DNA of 64,000 nt from Martelella mediterranea DSM 17316 (GTDB lineage: Bacteria > Pseudomonadota > Alphaproteobacteria > Rhizobiales > Rhizobiaceae): NCBI RefSeq assembly GCF_002043005.1, contig NZ_CP020330.1:2188001-2252000 (forward strand), written 5' to 3'. Below the pieces are notes generated by a model. It saw only the letters and a program-made list of their open reading frames with translations, was not told the origin of the DNA and made no database searches. Shown here piece after piece: positions 8,548 through 16,953 of this stretch; the stretch's first letter is position 1; each line of letters starts with the position of its first letter. A program made the position numbers and the translations under genes.

Positions 8548-10041
8548 TTATCGTGGCGTCCCGGCCGGTATCGCGCTGGTCGATGTGCCGAGCACGAAGG
8601 CGAGGTTGGCCGCCGCCGTGAAGGCCGCCTCGCGCGCATCGCCCTCGGCGAGCCGCGCGTCGAGCAGGCCGTTTTGCGCCGTGGCGAGAGCGGAAACCGT
8701 GCCGACGCCGTTCTGGTAGGATTCGAGCGCCGAATCATATGTCTTGTAGGCCGCCTGCCGCAGCTTGACGGCGGAATCATTGGCCTGGATCGCCGTTGTC
8801 AGCGCATTGGAGGCGACCACGATTTCGCGGGCGGCGGCATCCTTCAACTGGTCGAAATTGCGCTCGGCGGCCTCGACCCGGCTTTGGGCCTGCTTCAGAT
8901 TGGCGTCGCGCATGCCGGCATCGTAGAGCGGGATGGTGGCGCCGAACATGATGTTGCCGTTGAGGCCGTTGTTTTCCACCGCGGGCAGCCCGGCGGCGTC
9001 GAGCTGGGTCTCATAGGTGGAGAGCGTTCCGAACACGCCGATCTTCGGCATGAAATCGGATTTCGCCTTCTTGACGCCCTGACGGCTCGCCTCAAGCGCG
9101 GCATAGCCTGCGAAGATATCGGGACGGTTGGCGAGCGCGATTTCGATCATCGTCTCGGTCGGCATGCTGGAGGCGCGCGGAAGCCTGCGATCCTTGGTGT
9201 CCTCGATCTTCAGCTTGGTCATCGGCGAGAGGCCGACCGCCCCAAGCAGCGCCTGATAGGTATCCTGTTCGCTGCCGCGCGCCTGAACCACGCGCAACTC
9301 CTCCTGCGCCACGATCTGCTCGGCCTGGGCAAGGTCGACCGAGGTGGCGAGCCCGCGCTCGCGCCGCGCCCTGATCGCGTCGTAAACCGTGCGGCTGTTG
9401 GCAAGCGCCTGGCCGGCAGCGCGGCTGTGGGCGCGGGCGGCGTTGTAATCGTGGAATGCGCTGGTGACCTCGAAGATCAGCCGCTGATGGGTGGCGTTGA
9501 ACTGGTAGTTGGCGGCCAGCGACAATTGCTTCGCCCCTTCCACCACCGCGCTACGGCCACCAAAATCGAAGGCCAGCCACTGCAGCGCCATGAACGGCAC
9601 GACGCCGTTGATATTGGAGTTGAAATAGGCATTGCCGCCGATCGGTATCGGCAGTTCGGCGGCATTCTCGTTGCTGCCGCCGATGACATTGGCGGTGATC
9701 ACCGGCAGATAGGTCGCCTCCGCCATGCCGACGGCGAGCGCTGCCTGCCGGGCCTGTTCCCAGGCGACGCGGGTATCGGGATTGCTGCGCTGGGCGAGAT
9801 CGATCAGTTGCGGCAGGCTGTAGAGCCGGCTTTCGTCCACCGCCGGCGCTGTGAGCGCCAGCGCGCCGCTTGCCTCGGCCTGCCGGCGCATCTCGCCGGC
9901 GGAATCGCCGTCACCGGGCTGCCATTGCGCGTCGGGTGATTGCGGGGCGAGCGCGAGCGTGTCGGCCACGCAGCCGGAAAGCGCCAGCATCATAGCGAGA
10001 AACGCGCCGCGGCCGAGGGCAGGCATCAGATGTCGTCTCAT
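8548..10041 (-). CDS. TolC-family outer-membrane efflux lipoprotein
   Basis: 497 residues. The N-terminus has a lipoprotein signal with lipobox LSGC (Cys24), as in the NodT/OprM group of TolC-like channels. Two long alpha-helical coiled-coil repeats separated by beta-strand segments follow, rich in Ala, Gln and Glu (for example the AARAHSRAAGQALANSR and LKQAQSRVEAAERNF regions). The protein should trimerise into an outer-membrane duct. It overlaps the FUSC gene by 4 bp and so completes a three-part exporter with the HlyD-like adaptor and FUSC pump encoded upstream. Confidence 0.92.
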   Translation of the reverse strand: MRRHLMPALGRGAFLAMMLALSGCVADTLALAPQSPDAQWQPGDGDSAGEMRRQAEASGALALTAPAVDESRLYSLPQLIDLAQRSNPDTRVAWEQARQAALAVGMAEATYLPVITANVIGGSNENAAELPIPIGGNAYFNSNINGVVPFMALQWLAFDFGGRSAVVEGAKQLSLAANYQFNATHQRLIFEVTSAFHDYNAARAHSRAAGQALANSRTVYDAIRARRERGLATSVDLAQAEQIVAQEELRVVQARGSEQDTYQALLGAVGLSPMTKLKIEDTKDRRLPRASSMPTETMIEIALANRPDIFAGYAALEASRQGVKKAKSDFMPKIGVFGTLSTYETQLDAAGLPAVENNGLNGNIMFGATIPLYDAGMRDANLKQAQSRVEAAERNFDQLKDAAAREIVVASNALTTAIQANDSAVKLRQAAYKTYDSALESYQNGVGTVSALATAQNGLLDARLAEGDAREAAFTAAANLAFVLGTSTSAIPAGTPR

Positions 10042-11897
10042 CGGCTCTCTCCCGTTCCCGCCTGTTCCATCCCGGCTGTTTCCTCCGTTGCGGCGGTCTC
10101 CCCCGCATCGATGCGTCGTTCCGCAACAGCCAGCCGCGACCGTGTCTCATCATCGACCACGGGCCTGAAATAAAGCGCCAGCGACAAATCCTCCAACATG
10201 GCGGCGTCGCGACGATAGGTTTCGCGCTCGGTTTTCCCCGGACGCATATGTCGCGGTTCATAGGAGGCCATGTCAACCGCTTCCCGGATAACGCCGAGGT
10301 CGGTCTGGATCGATGCGACGAGCCCGGTGGAGGCCTGGCGCACCGGCTGGTCCGCGTTTGCGAGCGATTTCAGCTTGGCGATCGCCGCCGCCGTGCGCCG
10401 CTTCACCTCGTCCTTGACGCTGACCGGCCAGATATTGGTGAAGATCACATAGACCACGGCATTGCCGAGCAGGATTCCGACGATGCGGTCGCTGGCGGCG
10501 CTCAGGCTGGTGCCGGGGCCGAAGCCCTGGATTACCGTCAGCAGGAAGGCGAGCGCGATCTGCACGCCGCCATAGGAGATGCGCTCATTGCCTGTGGAAA
10601 CCCAGGCGGCAAGCGACACGACGGCGAAGATCAGGAAGGCCAGTCCGCCGACCGAATCAAGCTGCGGGATCACGAACAGGATGGCGATCAGGCCGAAAAA
10701 CGCGCCGATCAGGCAGCCGGTGATCCGCAGCACCAGTTTGTGGACGGTGTCGCCGGTGGTGCCGAGCGCCGCGACATAGCAGGTGATCATCGCCGTATGG
10801 ATGCCCTGCCAGTCGATCGCGGTATAGATGAAGAAGCATGTGACGGCCGCCAGCGTCGTTTTCAGCGCGAAATGCAGGTGGCGCGGATGGGAGAAGATGT
10901 CGGGCGCGACTGGCGGATCGTCCACCGGGGCGCCCTTTTCAAGCGGTGCGACTCGGCTGATATCGCCGAGTGCGCCGGCAACCGGTTCAAACTCCACCGG
11001 CAGGTCGGCAGCGGGTTCAGGTTCGGGGAGGTCCTTCCTGGCCAGCACCGCCGCGGCAAGCGCGCGGCAGTCAGCCGCAAGCCCTTGCCGCGCCGGGCCA
11101 GTATCTTGCGCGGGGTCTTCCTCCGGCAGGGCCGAGACGGCCAGCATCAGGCGATAGCTGTGGGAGTGCGTCCGCTCCAGAAATTCATAGGCCCGACCGC
11201 GCAGGATGGAGAGCAGCTTGATCAGCAGAAGCCGCTTTTCCTGTTCGGCGGTTCCCTCGCCGATGAGGTCCATCAGCTTTTCGCGGGCGTCCTCTCTTCC
11301 TTCGAGCGCGTTGGCGGATTGCTCCAGCCGCTCGGCGATGGCTTCCCGCAGCAGCTTTTGCGGCGGAATGCCGAAAAGGAGGTTGTAGACCGCCATTACC
11401 GCCATCGGCACGAACACCATCGCCCAGGCGTAGAGCACGGCCCGGGTCGCGATCTCGCCAATCGGCACATTGCCGAGCAGGGTCAGCACGAAGGCGATGA
11501 CGAGGGCCACGATACCGGCCTGCTCGCCGGCCTTGGTGGCGGAATCGAGATAGAGGAAGATGAACGAGGCGATCACGATCGCCGCGATCTGCGCCGGCGG
11601 GAAATCGATGGTGAGGTTGATGATGCCGATCAGCAGGAACACCACGAGGCTCACCGCGATGATGATGCCGATGCCAGTGACCACATTTTCGGCGGCGTTG
11701 GCGCGCATCAGGAAGATCACGAGGTAACAGCCGATCGCCGCTTCCGGAAAATGGTACATCATCGACAGCACGGTCGAGATCGCGCAGATCGCGCCGATCG
11801 ACAGGGACAGCCTGAGCCGCCCCGGAAACGGCATCAGGTCCTCGATCAGGCGGTGGGACCGCCGCCTGAAGTCGCTGCGTTCAGCAGTGCTCGCCAT
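10038..11897 (-). CDS. FUSC-family (AaeB/fusaric acid resistance-type) inner-membrane exporter
   Basis: 619 residues. Two blocks of about five membrane helices (roughly residues 30-180 and 345-510) are each followed by a cytosolic region, the standard AaeB/FUSC layout. The middle cytosolic domain is charged and contains an acidic, proline-rich linker near residues 290-340. Characterised relatives export aromatic carboxylic acids such as p-hydroxybenzoate or fusaric acid, driven by the proton gradient. It overlaps hlyD by 17 bp and the TolC-like gene by 4 bp, so all three are translated together. Export of weak aromatic acids would fit an acid-stress region; that is inference. Confidence 0.9.
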   Translation of the reverse strand: MASTAERSDFRRRSHRLIEDLMPFPGRLRLSLSIGAICAISTVLSMMYHFPEAAIGCYLVIFLMRANAAENVVTGIGIIIAVSLVVFLLIGIINLTIDFPPAQIAAIVIASFIFLYLDSATKAGEQAGIVALVIAFVLTLLGNVPIGEIATRAVLYAWAMVFVPMAVMAVYNLLFGIPPQKLLREAIAERLEQSANALEGREDAREKLMDLIGEGTAEQEKRLLLIKLLSILRGRAYEFLERTHSHSYRLMLAVSALPEEDPAQDTGPARQGLAADCRALAAAVLARKDLPEPEPAADLPVEFEPVAGALGDISRVAPLEKGAPVDDPPVAPDIFSHPRHLHFALKTTLAAVTCFFIYTAIDWQGIHTAMITCYVAALGTTGDTVHKLVLRITGCLIGAFFGLIAILFVIPQLDSVGGLAFLIFAVVSLAAWVSTGNERISYGGVQIALAFLLTVIQGFGPGTSLSAASDRIVGILLGNAVVYVIFTNIWPVSVKDEVKRRTAAAIAKLKSLANADQPVRQASTGLVASIQTDLGVIREAVDMASYEPRHMRPGKTERETYRRDAAMLEDLSLALYFRPVVDDETRSRLAVAERRIDAGETAATEETAGMEQAGTGESR

Positions 11898-12915
11898 GGC
11901 GAACCACTGTCGAGGCGGATGCGCCGATGCGCATCAGGTTTTCCGGCGGATCGATAAGCTTGATGCGCACCGGAAAGCGCTGCGCGATCCGGACCCAGTC
12001 GAGTTCCTTCGGCACATAGGGAAGGGCGCTCGGAATATCGATCGCGCCGCCGGAGATGACGCCCCAGCCGATGCCCTGCACCACGCCCTTGATCTCGACG
12101 GATCGGTCGGCCATCACATAGACCGAGGCGCAGGTGCCTGCCGGCAGTTTTTCCAGTTCGGCCTCCCGGTAGAGCGCGGAAGCGTACCATTCGCCGGTGT
12201 TGACCAGCGTGAACAGCGGCGCGCCGGAGGCCACGAACTGGCCGCTCGAAGTCGTCAGCCCGACCACCCGGCCGTCATGCGGGGCGTAGATCTTAGTGTT
12301 GGCGAGATTGCGCCGGGCGATGTCGAGCGCCGCCTGCCGGCTCTGGATCAGGGCCAGCGTTTCTTCCGGGGAGGAAACCAGCGCATCGGCCGCCTTGCTC
12401 TGCTGCAGGGCCTGTTCGAGCGATACCTCGGCATCGCGCTTGGCCGTGCGCGCGTCCTGCACTTCCTGATCGGTGACGTAGCCCTTGGGCTGGAGCGGCA
12501 GCAGGCGATCGAGCGTTTCCTGCGCCAGTTCGAGGTTGACGCGGGCGCGCTCGATCTGTTGCAGGGCGATCTCCGCATTCGCCGCCTCTGCGTCGATATT
12601 GCGTTTCTGGGTCTCGTGCATCGCCTCGGCTGCCTTCAGGTCGCCTTCGGCCTGGACCACGAGGAGGCGGTAGGATTCGTCCTCGATCTCGAACAGCAAC
12701 TGCCCCTTCTCGACCTTGTCGTTCTCCGCGACATGGATCTCCGAGATCCGGCCGGGAACGGTCGAGGAAATCTGGGTGATCGGCGCGGTCAGCGTGGCGT
12801 CCTGCGACAGGATGTCGGCGCCCATCCGCGCCATGTGCTTCCAGCCGAGAAAGGCGGTTGCGCCGATGACGACGATGGGGATGAGGGCGAGGGCGGCGGT
12901 TTTTGGGCTCAGCAT
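11881..12915 (-). CDS. HlyD/EmrA-family periplasmic adaptor
   Basis: 344 residues from the ATG at 12,915 (MLSPKTAALAL), chosen because GGACGG lies 6 nt upstream and the start comes just after the ytcA stop; a longer frame begins at 12,951 but runs into ytcA. One N-terminal membrane helix, a split biotinyl-lipoyl domain (SSTVPGRISEIHVAENDKV and IYAPHDGRVVGL), a long coiled-coil hairpin between them, then a beta-barrel domain. It bridges the FUSC pump and the TolC-like channel. The EmrA/AaeA type of adaptor is the usual partner of FUSC pumps. Confidence 0.92.
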   Translation of the reverse strand: MLSPKTAALALIPIVVIGATAFLGWKHMARMGADILSQDATLTAPITQISSTVPGRISEIHVAENDKVEKGQLLFEIEDESYRLLVVQAEGDLKAAEAMHETQKRNIDAEAANAEIALQQIERARVNLELAQETLDRLLPLQPKGYVTDQEVQDARTAKRDAEVSLEQALQQSKAADALVSSPEETLALIQSRQAALDIARRNLANTKIYAPHDGRVVGLTTSSGQFVASGAPLFTLVNTGEWYASALYREAELEKLPAGTCASVYVMADRSVEIKGVVQGIGWGVISGGAIDIPSALPYVPKELDWVRIAQRFPVRIKLIDPPENLMRIGASASTVVRHGEHC

Positions 12916-12919
12916 GGCT

Positions 12920-13192
12920 CTACCGTCCGAACAGGATGAGGGAGGCGGCAAGCCCGATGGCGATTGCCAGGAACAGGTAGACGATCACCCGCACGGGCAT
13001 CACGTCATCGAGCCCGATCTTGATGAACACCAGACGGACGATGACAGCGCCGAAAATGCCGATCAGCGAACAGGCGATCCAGGATGGGAAATAGGCGCCG
13101 AAGAAGGGAATCACGGGACTGCTGCTCGCGAATGCGCGAAACGGCGTGAAAAGTCCCGCCATGAGGAGAAGCATTGAACCCGTTATACGCAC
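12920..13192 (-). CDS. YtcA-family small inner-membrane protein
   Basis: 90 residues with a signal-like or membrane N-terminus followed by two helices; the segment SSPVIPFFGAYFPSWIACSLIG matches the YtcA pattern (Pro-x-x-x-Gly-x-x-Phe-Pro-x-Trp). YtcA-like proteins are encoded directly before HlyD and FUSC genes and are presumed accessory parts of that pump. It is the first gene of a seven-gene leftward operon reaching to 4,802. The listed start is GTG at 13,192; an ATG at 13,174 with ACGGG upstream is equally plausible. A lux-box-like promoter lies 82 bp upstream of the GTG. Confidence 0.8.
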   Translation of the reverse strand: MRITGSMLLLMAGLFTPFRAFASSSPVIPFFGAYFPSWIACSLIGIFGAVIVRLVFIKIGLDDVMPVRVIVYLFLAIAIGLAASLILFGR

Positions 13193-13245
13193 GCAAGCAC
13201 CCAGTTTTATTATATTCCGCCCCCGAGGGTTGTGGCGCAGGAACG

Positions 13246-13293
13246 ACTATCCTGCATAGCAGGAAAGTCTGTCAACCGTTAGGGCTGACAGTC
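13246..13293 (-). promoter_or_regulatory. Lux-box-like palindrome 2 and promoter of the ytcA efflux operon
   Basis: On the minus strand 13,293-13,274 reads GACTGTCAGCCCTAACGGTT: a perfect upstream arm and a degenerate downstream arm. TTGACA (13,275-13,270) overlaps its end by 2 bp and is followed after 18 nt by GATAGT (13,251-13,246). The distance from box to -10 is 22 nt, as at the cgh and second aspT promoters. The -10 lies at the edge of a small palindrome, CCTGCATAGCAGG (13,251-13,263). Confidence 0.75.
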
Positions 13294-13298
13294 TGGGG

Positions 13299-14141
13299 CT
13301 AGAACCGGAAGCTCAGCCCGACGGTCGGGCCTTGCAGGACGGTGTCGAAGACATGCCCGTCATCATCGTAGTCGATGGACATGTATCTGTAGCCGAAGGA
13401 GAGCGCGGTCGCTTTCGTGATCCGGTAGTTGACCGTGGCCATCGCCTGCCAGGTCAGGTCCGAGCCCACCGAGAAGCCGCCGACATCGGCCTGGCCGACG
13501 AGGCTGACGCGGTCGCCGGCATCATAGGCCATCCGGAACCCGAGGGCGGGATCGACCCAGCCGAATTCGCTTTTCGCGCTGTAGCCGAGCGGGACCGACG
13601 GAATTGTGGCCGTCACCTCGGTGGTGAGATGCGCGAAGCGGACGCCGCCAAGCGCATCGAGGCGGAAGTCATCGGTTTCGGCAAGCCGCACAGCGCCGAA
13701 CAGCGCGCCGGAAAACAGCTTGCTGTCGACGCTGACGTCTATACCGGGCACGGTGATGCCGTAAGCCGGGATCGCCACCGGGCCGGAGGCCTCGTTGGCG
13801 GTGGTGTCGACATACATCAGGTCAGCGTAGAATCCGAACGCGCCGTTGGTCCCCCAGGCATTGGCGAAACCGGCGATATTCAGTTCCTCGAGGATATCCG
13901 AGAAGCTGCTGTCGATATGAACGGTGGGCGCCCGCCGGAAGGGCGATACGCTGCCCGACATCCCGGTCATCCAGACATAGGGCGTGATCTCGAACTGCCA
14001 GCCCTCGGCCGACGTCTCCATCACGGCTGGCGGCTGCGGCGCGGGCGGCGCGGCCGACAGGTCGGCTGCCTCCGCGGTCAGGGCCATCGGGCATGCCAAA
14101 GCCGACACGGCAAATAAAACGGACTTCAAATGTGCCCCCAA
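13299..14141 (-). CDS. Outer-membrane beta-barrel protein
   Basis: 280 residues. Signal peptide with cleavage near AEAADLS, a short Pro/Ala-rich stretch, then alternating amphipathic strands ending in the terminal Phe typical of outer-membrane barrels (VGLSFRF). The strand YVWMTGMSGSV near residue 53 and Tyr/Trp girdles suggest an 8-10-strand barrel. It starts 4 bp after the amidohydrolase stop, so the two form one operon. It could be a small porin, a lipid-modifying barrel or a structural protein like Omp25/Omp31; I cannot tell. Confidence 0.75.
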   Translation of the reverse strand: MGAHLKSVLFAVSALACPMALTAEAADLSAAPPAPQPPAVMETSAEGWQFEITPYVWMTGMSGSVSPFRRAPTVHIDSSFSDILEELNIAGFANAWGTNGAFGFYADLMYVDTTANEASGPVAIPAYGITVPGIDVSVDSKLFSGALFGAVRLAETDDFRLDALGGVRFAHLTTEVTATIPSVPLGYSAKSEFGWVDPALGFRMAYDAGDRVSLVGQADVGGFSVGSDLTWQAMATVNYRITKATALSFGYRYMSIDYDDDGHVFDTVLQGPTVGLSFRF

Positions 14142-14145
14142 TTGT

Positions 14146-15594
14146 CTAGCCCTCTAGGCTGTTCTTGAAAATGCGGCCGTCCTTCATGATTACCGCGAAA
14201 TTGTCCGGATTTGCAACCAGGGCGATATTATCGAGCGGATTGCCATCGACCAGCAGCATGTCCGCGAAGGCGCCCTTCTCGATCACGCCGAGACGACCGT
14301 CATAGGGGTTGCGCTCGCCCGACAGAGCCAGCAGTTCGCCGCTGCGGCTGGTCGCGAGCTTCAGCACGTCCGCCGGCGAGAACCATTCCGACAGTCTTGC
14401 GAGCTGGGCGCCTTGCGTTTCGGTTTTGGCCGGGTTGAACAGGATATCGGTGCCCCACACCATGCGCTCGAAATTGAACTTCTGCGCCCATTCGAAACAG
14501 CGTCTCGTGCCCTCGGCAATCATCTGCTGCTCGCCGCGTTGCTTGTCGGTGCTCATCGGATTGGCGAACTCGCCGCCGAGGAAGGGCTGGATGCTCCACC
14601 AGATGCCCTTGTCGAGCATCATCCGCACCGTCTCCTCGTCCGCGAGCTGGCCGTGTTCGATGCACTGGACGCCGTTGTCGATCGAGCGGCGAATGCCCTT
14701 TGCGGTGTAGACATGGGTGCAAACATAGGTGCCCCAGTCGGTTGCCGCCTGCACGGCGGCGCGGATTTCATCCGGCGTGAACTGCAGGCTCGGCACGGGA
14801 TCGTAGAGCGAGGACACGCCGCCGCCGGTCATGATCTTGATCTGGCTGGCGCCGAGCAGCAACTGCTCGCGCACCCGGTTCAGGACCTGCGGCACGCCGT
14901 TGGCGATCGAGGAAATGCCGGCCTCTTCGGCATGGCTGAGATTGCTCTGGTCGGAGGCAGGGATCTCGTATTCCATGCGGAAATCGCCATGGCCGGAGGT
15001 CTGGGAGATCATCGCGCCGGATGGATAGGTGCGCGGGCCCACCGCCTTGCCGGCGTCGATCGCGCGCTTCAGGGCGAAGGACGGCCCGCCGACATCGCGC
15101 ACCGTGGTGAAGCCGCGCATCAGCGTCTTTTCCGATTCATTGGCGGCCACCAGATGGACATAGGGAACCTGCGCGGCCATGGCGGTCTGCATCGGAATGG
15201 CGCAGAGCAGCGAATGCCAGTGCGAATCGATCAGGCCCGGAATCAGCACCCGGTTGCCGCAATCGATGACGTCGACATTGGCGATATCCTCGTTGACCGG
15301 GACCAGCGCCTCGATGCGATTGCCGCGCACAAGAACGTTGTGCCCTTCGACAAGCGCATTGGAAAGACCGTCGAACACCCGGACATTCGAAAACAGGATC
15401 GCCCGTTCGCCGTCCTGCGCGAAGGCCGGGACCGAGGCGAGCGTGCTGGCCGCCGCCGCTCCGATGATGGCCTTAAGCACCGAGCGCCGGTTGACGCCCT
15501 GCATCAACCGCTCGTTCAGCCGGATCACCTCTGGCGTGTGGCAAGGACAGCCTGCATGGTGGACAAGGTGCTGGTATTTGGAGCCGGCGCGCAT
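14146..15594 (-). CDS. Tat-exported amidohydrolase, imidazolonepropionase-like
   Basis: 482 residues. The metal-dependent amidohydrolase fold is shown by HWH in GLIDSHWHS, the carbamylated-lysine position in SQIKIMTGGG, His residues in CTHVY and IEHG, and Asp in VWGTD. A Tat signal (NRRSVLKAIIGAAAAST, Arg36-Arg37) directs it to the periplasm. Before the Tat motif is a 30-residue extension containing CPCH at residues 16-19, which is odd for a signal peptide. The ATG at 15,594 is supported by GGGAGGA upstream; the alternative Met31 has a poor ribosome site. Relatives include prolidase-like and organophosphate-acid-degrading enzymes; the substrate is unknown. It is co-transcribed with the beta-barrel gene downstream. 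Confidence 0.85.
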   Translation of the reverse strand: MRAGSKYQHLVHHAGCPCHTPEVIRLNERLMQGVNRRSVLKAIIGAAAASTLASVPAFAQDGERAILFSNVRVFDGLSNALVEGHNVLVRGNRIEALVPVNEDIANVDVIDCGNRVLIPGLIDSHWHSLLCAIPMQTAMAAQVPYVHLVAANESEKTLMRGFTTVRDVGGPSFALKRAIDAGKAVGPRTYPSGAMISQTSGHGDFRMEYEIPASDQSNLSHAEEAGISSIANGVPQVLNRVREQLLLGASQIKIMTGGGVSSLYDPVPSLQFTPDEIRAAVQAATDWGTYVCTHVYTAKGIRRSIDNGVQCIEHGQLADEETVRMMLDKGIWWSIQPFLGGEFANPMSTDKQRGEQQMIAEGTRRCFEWAQKFNFERMVWGTDILFNPAKTETQGAQLARLSEWFSPADVLKLATSRSGELLALSGERNPYDGRLGVIEKGAFADMLLVDGNPLDNIALVANPDNFAVIMKDGRIFKNSLEG

Positions 15595-15642
15595 TTTTTT
15601 CCTCCCGAGGCTGTGACAATTTTGGGGACGATTGTTTGGGAA

Positions 15643-15669
15643 GATCGCCGCGATTGCAAGGCGGCGATC
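15643..15669 (-). terminator. Hairpin downstream of the DUF900 gene
   Basis: Perfect 9-bp stem, GATCGCCGC / GCGGCGATC, with a 9-nt loop. Because the gene at 15,697 is leftward, this lies just after its stop. There is no clear T-run, so it may only stabilise or pause. Confidence 0.35.
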
Positions 15670-15696
15670 GCGAAACGGCTCATGCCTATTGCACGG

Positions 15697-16896
15697 TCAG
15701 GGCGACGCGGCCTGCGCAGGTTCGAAGAAACGTCCACCGGCCTGACGGAAGCCGCTGCTCACCATGTCGTCATTGTCTTCCAACTCTTTGTATAGCGACG
15801 CCATGGCGGTGTAGCGGCTGTGGCGCAGGGCATCGGTCGAGGAGATCGACGAGATGTCGAGGAGCAGGATATTCATTTTCTTGGCGGCTTCCACGACCTC
15901 CGGATCGGTGATGTCGAATTGCCCGGCGCGCTGGCGGTTGCCCTGCAGCAGGCGCGATACGCGCAAGGCGTAATCGTCGCTCGAAACCATCACCATCATC
16001 GGCGGATCCAGCGGCCCGATGGCGTCAACCTGGGTGGCGAACACATCTTCATCGATATCGGGCGCCGCCAGGATGACGTTGAGCTTTTTCAGAGCCTTGA
16101 CGTCGCCCTCGAGGCTGAGCTGTCGGAGCGCCTCCATGGTCAGCCAGCCGCCCATGCTGTGGCCGAACAGGAGAACCGAGCGCACGCCCGGCTGGCCGGT
16201 GACCTGCTGCAGCACGTCCGTCAGACCGTCGCGGGAGAAGGTCGCGGATTCCTTGTCGGTCACATAGTCGAAGATGCGGGCCTGAGACGGCCAGGAGAAC
16301 AGGATCGGCACGCCGGATATGTTGGAATCGGCCGAAAGCTGCGCGATCCGGAACACCGCCTCCTGGAAGCTGACATTGAACCCGTGGACGAACATCGCCG
16401 CCTTGCCGCTTTCACGGGCGGCCCTGCCGATCCGGCTGTCGAAGGCGGCCCGCGAGAGCGCCGTGTGGCGGAGCACGGTGAAATCCTGATCAGGACGGGC
16501 CTTGCGCGAAAGCGGCCATTCGATCTCGCCGGGAACATGATCCGGCGGGATCGAGATCACGAATTCGGCATAGCTTAATTCGTCTTCGCGCTCCCGCGTA
16601 TACCCCTCGATGCGGTTTTCGGCCGGCTCCCGCGTGGTCGCGACATAGATGGTCACGGTCCGCGCCGGCGCGGCGGCATCGGGATGCGGATAGAGGACTT
16701 CGGTTCCGGGACGCTTTCCGCAGCCGGCGGCGACGAACAGCAGCAGGCAAAGGGAGATCGCGCGCAAGGTGACAGCCAGAACGCGGCGCGGATCTGCAAG
16801 TTCCTGCTGTGGAAAGATGACGTTTCCGACATAAACCGCGATCCGCATTGTCGCTGCCCTCGATAACTCGTGATCTGTCGTCCCGCGTAGATGCAC
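15697..16896 (-). CDS. DUF900-family alpha/beta hydrolase lipoprotein
   Basis: 399 residues. The N-terminal hydrophobic stretch ends LLLFVAAGC, a lipobox, so the protein is probably a lipoprotein; the start may be the internal ATG at residue 17 (MRIAVYVGN). The body is an alpha/beta hydrolase with the DUF900 signatures MFVHGFNVSF and the nucleophile elbow FGHSMGGW, with later Asp and His for a catalytic triad. DUF900 enzymes are esterase-like and mostly uncharacterised. Neighbours are the short MgtE on the same strand (57 bp gap) and the Tat amidohydrolase. No regulatory palindrome is seen upstream. Confidence 0.85.
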   Translation of the reverse strand: MHLRGTTDHELSRAATMRIAVYVGNVIFPQQELADPRRVLAVTLRAISLCLLLFVAAGCGKRPGTEVLYPHPDAAAPARTVTIYVATTREPAENRIEGYTREREDELSYAEFVISIPPDHVPGEIEWPLSRKARPDQDFTVLRHTALSRAAFDSRIGRAARESGKAAMFVHGFNVSFQEAVFRIAQLSADSNISGVPILFSWPSQARIFDYVTDKESATFSRDGLTDVLQQVTGQPGVRSVLLFGHSMGGWLTMEALRQLSLEGDVKALKKLNVILAAPDIDEDVFATQVDAIGPLDPPMMVMVSSDDYALRVSRLLQGNRQRAGQFDITDPEVVEAAKKMNILLLDISSISSTDALRHSRYTAMASLYKELEDNDDMVSSGFRQAGGRFFEPAQAASP

Positions 16897-16953
16897 CGCC
16901 GGACCCCTCGCTTTTTACTACGGACGAACCCGCCGAAAATCAATGGCGCGCCC

